From: CAZFIM01 sp964519615
Lineage (GTDB): Bacteria; Chloroflexota; Dehalococcoidia; GIF9; UBA5629
DNA length: 9,363 bases
Reading direction: 5' to 3'
NCBI GenBank assembly: GCA_964519615.1
Contig: CAZFIM010000088.1
Coordinates: 1-9,363 of the forward strand
Below the pieces are notes generated by a model. That model made no database searches and was not told where the DNA came from. It saw only the letters and a program-made list of their open reading frames with translations. Position 1 is the stretch's first letter; each line of letters begins with the position of its first letter. The position numbers and the translations under genes were made by a program. Below are positions 6,576 through 9,363 of this stretch, piece by piece.

Positions 6576-6589
6576 TGTTTTATAAAACA
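6576..6589. promoter_or_regulatory. 14-bp perfect palindrome upstream of the DUF169 gene
   Basis: TGTTTTATAAAACA is a perfect palindrome centred about 52 nt before the predicted transcription start (near 6635). That is a common distance for an activator or upstream repressor site. No regulator is encoded in the window, so the binding protein is unknown. Confidence 0.35.
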
Positions 6590-6600
6590 GGTACATTCCG

Positions 6601-6615
6601 TACGGCAATGCCGTA
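6601..6615. promoter_or_regulatory. Operator-like inverted repeat overlapping the -35 region
   Basis: TACGGC, AAT, GCCGTA is a perfect 6+3+6 inverted repeat that ends 4 nt before the extended -10. It occupies the place of a -35 box, where a bound protein would block or assist RNA polymerase. No matching repeat was noticed elsewhere in the window. Confidence 0.45.
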
Positions 6616-6619
6616 TATA

Positions 6620-6628
6620 TGTTATAAT
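6620..6628 (+). promoter_or_regulatory. Extended -10 promoter of the DUF169 gene
   Basis: TGTTATAAT (TG, one base, perfect TATAAT) is an extended -10 element, which can work without a good -35 box; none is visible here. Transcription would begin near 6635, about 38 nt before the ATG. Confidence 0.65.
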
Positions 6629-6672
6629 TTGTTACCTTACCATTCAAAGTACAGTACAGCAAGGAGTTTACC

Positions 6673-7410
6673 ATGACTTTTTCCGGCAAAGACCTGGATA
6701 TCTTAAAGAAATTTGAATTCACCGCATCTCCCGTTGCTGTGGCATTTTCCTTCGAGAAGCCGCAAGGAATTGACAGGCTTAATAAAAAGCTGGCACTGTG
6801 TGAAATGCTCAAGGAGGCGCAGGGCGGCAAGGCTTTTTATGCCGAGCCGGAAGACCATGCATGTGAGGCGGGACTTTATGTGATGGGGATCGCGGATGTG
6901 CCTGATGTTTTCAGGGCAGGTATCTACGGAAACCGCCTGCAGGTCTTTGAGACTCCACGTGCCGCCAGTAAGATTTATGATCACGTCCCCACCGCTGCCA
7001 AAGGTGTAATCAAATACGTTTCTTTTGCCCCCATAGATAAGCTGACCTTTACGCCTGATGAGGTCATTATCATGGCAAATGCGGAGCAAACGGAGATCCT
7101 GCTGCGCGCGACAAGCTATAAAACTGGCAATATGTGGACAAGTAAATCTTCACCCGTGATCGGATGCGGGTTTCTGTATATCTATCCCTATCGCACCGGC
7201 AATCTGAATTATATTGTAGCCGGCCTCGGCCACGGTATGAGGCGCAGAAAACTGTACCCTGCCGGAATGCAGCTTATCTCCATACCCGCTGATATGCTGT
7301 CTGATATGATGCAGACACTGGCGGAAATGCCGTGGGTGCTTCCCGCCTACAAACCGGATGGGCTGGATTTCGTAAAGAGGCTGCTTGCCAGCCTGGGTGT
7401 AAAGCCGTAG
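6673..7410 (+). CDS. DUF169 family protein (COG2043)
   Basis: This 245-residue soluble protein is of the DUF169 type, a family common in anaerobic bacteria and archaea with no firmly established activity. Family features, from recall, are the SPVAVAF start (residues 19-25), LCEMLKEA around Cys43, a HACEAG segment with Cys64, the YVSFAPIDKL...PDEVIIMANAEQT block at about 115-140, and GCG with Cys165. These spaced cysteines may bind a metal or cluster, which is inference. The ATG at 6673 follows AAGGAG by 6 nt. The gene stands alone: aqpZ upstream has its own terminator, and the downstream gene is on the other strand. An extended -10 promoter with two palindromes precedes it, suggesting control by a DNA-binding regulator. 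No signal peptide or membrane helix is seen. The family call is firm and the function is unknown. Confidence 0.9.
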   Translation: MTFSGKDLDILKKFEFTASPVAVAFSFEKPQGIDRLNKKLALCEMLKEAQGGKAFYAEPEDHACEAGLYVMGIADVPDVFRAGIYGNRLQVFETPRAASKIYDHVPTAAKGVIKYVSFAPIDKLTFTPDEVIIMANAEQTEILLRATSYKTGNMWTSKSSPVIGCGFLYIYPYRTGNLNYIVAGLGHGMRRRKLYPAGMQLISIPADMLSDMMQTLAEMPWVLPAYKPDGLDFVKRLLASLGVKP

Positions 7411-7437
7411 ACATATGCTGCCCTATTGGGAGTATAT

Positions 7438-7484
7438 GCTTCAGGGAAGACATTCTTTCCTGAAGCCGCTAAGTCAATAAGCGG
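7438..7484. terminator. Two adjacent hairpins between convergent genes
   Basis: GCTTCAGGGAA (7438-7448) pairs with TTTCCTGAAGC (7456-7466), an 11-bp stem with one G-T pair and a 7-nt loop. Next to it CCGCT (7466-7470) can pair with AGCGG (7480-7484); the two stems share base 7466, so they may be alternatives. Neither side has a clear T-run. Because they lie between the ends of the DUF169 gene and the HoxU-like gene, they may stop transcription from both directions. Confidence 0.45.
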
Positions 7485-7597
7485 AGGCTCATTAAGGGAG
7501 TCAACGGAGCCATTTGTACCTGCGCTTTTCTAAAGCTTGCCCCCGGCAACGAATGTTCCTGGTGATATATGCCCGGAGGTACTACGCTTGTCGTATG

Positions 7598-8290
7598 TTA
7601 AACATTGACATAACGTCCGCAGCCGAAGCCCTCACCCAGTTTACACCAGACGCAGCCGCCCGGCGCATCCTCGTTGGTGAGCAGTTGTGCTTCGCATTGG
7701 CCGCAGAGATATTCCTCTCCGTCTTTTATCGGGCCGTTGCAGGGGGGGATGGTCATGGGACAGACCTGTATACAGGTGCCGCACTCTTTACAGAAATTTG
7801 GACGTATGCCGAATGGGTAGTCTACATGCCGATCCTTACCCCGCCCCACGAAGCCAATGGCGCGTGCTTTCCATATTTCCGTGCAGACCCGTACGCAGCG
7901 TCCGCAAAGTACACAATCCGAGTTACGGAAGGGATAGCGGACTTCCTTGACGCCGCAGCGCACGGCGATATCCTGAATGGCGCGGGAGTTGGGAGCCTGT
8001 GCCACCAGCAACTCCGCCAGATTGCGGCGCAGCCGTCGTATCTTCTCTGTATTCGTGAGTATTACCATACCCTCTTCCACATTAAGAGTACAAGAGGTGG
8101 TCACTTTGGAGCGGCCGTTGACCACGTGCTCTACGATGCAGAGTCTGCAGGCACCGATATCGGAGAGAAAGGGGACATGACAGAGATGAGGGATGCAGAT
8201 GCCGTATTCGATCGCAGTATCGAGGACGCTGGTCCCTTTGACAGCACGGATGATGGCTCCGTCTATGCTCACATTAACATATTTCTGCAT
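7598..8290 (-). CDS. HoxU-like (NuoG N-terminal type) iron-sulfur electron-transfer subunit
   Basis: This 230-residue protein carries electrons within an NAD(P)H-linked oxidoreductase. Residues 1-70 form a [2Fe-2S] ferredoxin domain with Cys37, Cys48, Cys51 and Cys67. Two [4Fe-4S] sites of the CxxCxxCxxxC type follow: Cys126/129/132/136 and Cys167/170/173/177. Between them and the first domain, NuoG, HoxU and HydA proteins normally have a His-Cys3 cluster site. Here residues 85-125 contain only Cys112 and no histidine, so that cluster is probably absent. The last 50 residues add Cys184, Cys196/199, Cys213/216 and Cys224, beyond the usual HoxU end as I recall it. The ATG at 8290 follows GAGGT by 7 nt and lies 18 nt after the NuoF-like stop, so both are one operon. 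There is no H-cluster or molybdopterin domain, so the catalytic subunit must be another protein. It could serve a hydrogenase, a formate dehydrogenase or another partner. Confidence 0.85.
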   Translation of the reverse strand: MQKYVNVSIDGAIIRAVKGTSVLDTAIEYGICIPHLCHVPFLSDIGACRLCIVEHVVNGRSKVTTSCTLNVEEGMVILTNTEKIRRLRRNLAELLVAQAPNSRAIQDIAVRCGVKEVRYPFRNSDCVLCGRCVRVCTEIWKARAIGFVGRGKDRHVDYPFGIRPNFCKECGTCIQVCPMTIPPCNGPIKDGEEYLCGQCEAQLLTNEDAPGGCVWCKLGEGFGCGRYVNV

Positions 8291-8308
8291 TATTCATACC
8301 TCGTTTTT

Positions 8309-9363
8309 TCAGATGATGCGCACTGCGTCGAACTTGCATTCACTGCGGCAGATCCCGCATTTGCCGCAGAGCTCAACGTTGATAATGTAGGGCTGCTTTT
8401 TTTGACCGCTTATAGCCTTATAGGCGCAGCCGCGCAGACAAACGCCGCAGCCGGTGCACCTGTCCGGATCTATCCAGTAGGTAATCAGGTCCTTGCAAAC
8501 TCCCGCCGGACACCTTTTTTCTTTTATATGTGCCTCATATTCAGAGCGAAAATAGCGCAGGGTGGAGATAACGGGGTTGGGGGCAGTTTTGCCCAGACCG
8601 CACAGAGCGGTCTCAACAACGGTTTCCGCCAACTCCTCCAGCAGATCGAGCTGTTCCATTCTACCCCGACCTGATGTGATATCGTTTATTATCTCCAGCA
8701 TACGGTCGATGCCCAGTCTGCACGGTACACATTTTCCGCATGACTCATCCTGAAGGAAGGTCAGAAAATATTTGGCTACATCCACCATGCATGTTTCTTC
8801 ATCCATGACAACCATGCCACCCGAACCTATCATGGAGCCCGCCCGGGCAAGCACGTCGAAATCGATTTCCAGATCGAATTTCTCGACAGGGAGACAGCCG
8901 CCGGAAGGTCCTCCTGTTTGCACGGCTTTGATTGTATTTCCGTTAACAGGGCCGCCGCCGATGTCGAATACCACTTCTCTGATAGTTGTGCCCATAGCTA
9001 CCTCGACAAGACCGGTGTTCTTGATGCGGCCGGTCAGTGCGAGGATTTTAGTACCTTTGCTGCCGTTTGTCCCTCTGGAGGCAAACCATGAGGAGCCGCT
9101 TGAGATAATGGAGGGAACATTGGCCCACGTTTCTACATTATTGAGAGTTGTCGGCCTGTGATAGAGACCGTCTACAACGGTATGCACATCCTTCGCGCGC
9201 GGTTCACCCACTTTGCCTTCTATGGATGCCATGAGAGCGGTCGACTCTCCGCATACAAAAGCTCCTCCGCCTCGCACAATCTCAACATCGAATGAGAAAG
9301 AGGAGCCGAGAATATTCTCGCCGAGAAGTCCGAGCTTCCTTGCCTGTTCGACGGCGATCTGTG
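8309..9363 (-). CDS. NuoF/HydB-like NAD(P)H-binding flavoprotein subunit (partial, 5' end beyond window)
   Basis: The minus-strand frame is open from the right edge, giving 350 C-terminal residues; the start lies outside. It is a NuoF-type diaphorase subunit that oxidises or reduces NAD(P)H through FMN. Visible are the Gly-rich GGGAFVCGES nucleotide/FMN loop (31-40, counted from the first in-window residue), the TTLNNVETWANVP block (71-83), and the cluster cysteines in ESCGKCVPCRLG (Cys208, 211, 214) with Cys254 in ALCGLGKTAPNP. A C-terminal extension adds two ferredoxin-type [4Fe-4S] sites (Cys302/305/308/312 and Cys332/335/338/342). This extension is typical of HydB/HndC subunits of bifurcating hydrogenases and formate dehydrogenases rather than respiratory complex I. 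The gene runs directly into the HoxU-like gene. A NuoE-like gene would be expected upstream beyond the window. The cofactor (NADH or NADPH) cannot be decided from this part. Confidence 0.92.
   Translation of the reverse strand, partial: QIAVEQARKLGLLGENILGSSFSFDVEIVRGGGAFVCGESTALMASIEGKVGEPRAKDVHTVVDGLYHRPTTLNNVETWANVPSIISSGSSWFASRGTNGSKGTKILALTGRIKNTGLVEVAMGTTIREVVFDIGGGPVNGNTIKAVQTGGPSGGCLPVEKFDLEIDFDVLARAGSMIGSGGMVVMDEETCMVDVAKYFLTFLQDESCGKCVPCRLGIDRMLEIINDITSGRGRMEQLDLLEELAETVVETALCGLGKTAPNPVISTLRYFRSEYEAHIKEKRCPAGVCKDLITYWIDPDRCTGCGVCLRGCAYKAISGQKKQPYIINVELCGKCGICRSECKFDAVRII

Noticed and set aside
7514..8674. A 386-codon plus-strand open frame
   Set aside because: It is antisense to the HoxU-like gene and the end of the NuoF-like gene, which carry clear cluster-binding motifs on the minus strand. 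It has no recognisable domain and no ribosome binding site.

Overview
The window looks like ordinary chromosome from an anaerobic bacterium. It has sigma70-type promoters (TTGACA/TATAAT), strong AGGAGG ribosome binding sites and mixed GC content. The NuoF/HoxU-type Fe-S proteins, the UbiX plus LpdD-like pair and a DUF169 protein together fit an anaerobe, perhaps Chloroflexota (Dehalococcoidia), though the taxonomic guess is weak. No rRNA, tRNA, CRISPR array, insertion sequence or phage gene was found.

Layout. (1) Positions 1-1047, minus strand: a promoter, a leader hairpin, ubiX (flavin prenyltransferase) and, 19 nt after it, the 5' part of an LpdD-like prenylated-flavin chaperone gene that runs off the left edge. 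These make or handle prenylated FMN for a UbiD-type (de)carboxylase that is not in view. (2) 1308-1715, plus: a RidA-family enamine/imine deaminase. A four-tract G-quadruplex motif followed by T5 sits just after its stop. (3) 1753-2247, minus: an AT-rich gene that I recall as DUF7000. (4) 2469-4940, minus: an 823-residue HerA/DUF853-type ATPase with a long coiled-coil C-terminus, its own promoter and a good terminator. (5) 5247-5588, plus: a small four-helix membrane protein of unknown role with a near-consensus promoter. (6) 5751-6443, plus: AqpZ-type water channel followed by a hairpin terminator. (7) 6673-7410, plus: a DUF169 protein behind an extended -10 promoter and two palindromes. (8) 7598 to the right edge, minus: a HoxU-like Fe-S protein preceded by a NuoF-like flavoprotein cut by the window edge. 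These are parts of an NAD(P)H-linked diaphorase whose catalytic partner is not visible.

The genes form several short independent units rather than one system. The points most worth a second look are the HoxU-like protein, which lacks the His-Cys3 cluster site and carries a cysteine-rich tail, the G-quadruplex/T-tract after the RidA gene, the palindromes in front of the DUF169 gene, and the C-terminal half of the HerA-like ATPase. I see no convincing evidence of a complete new multi-gene system.
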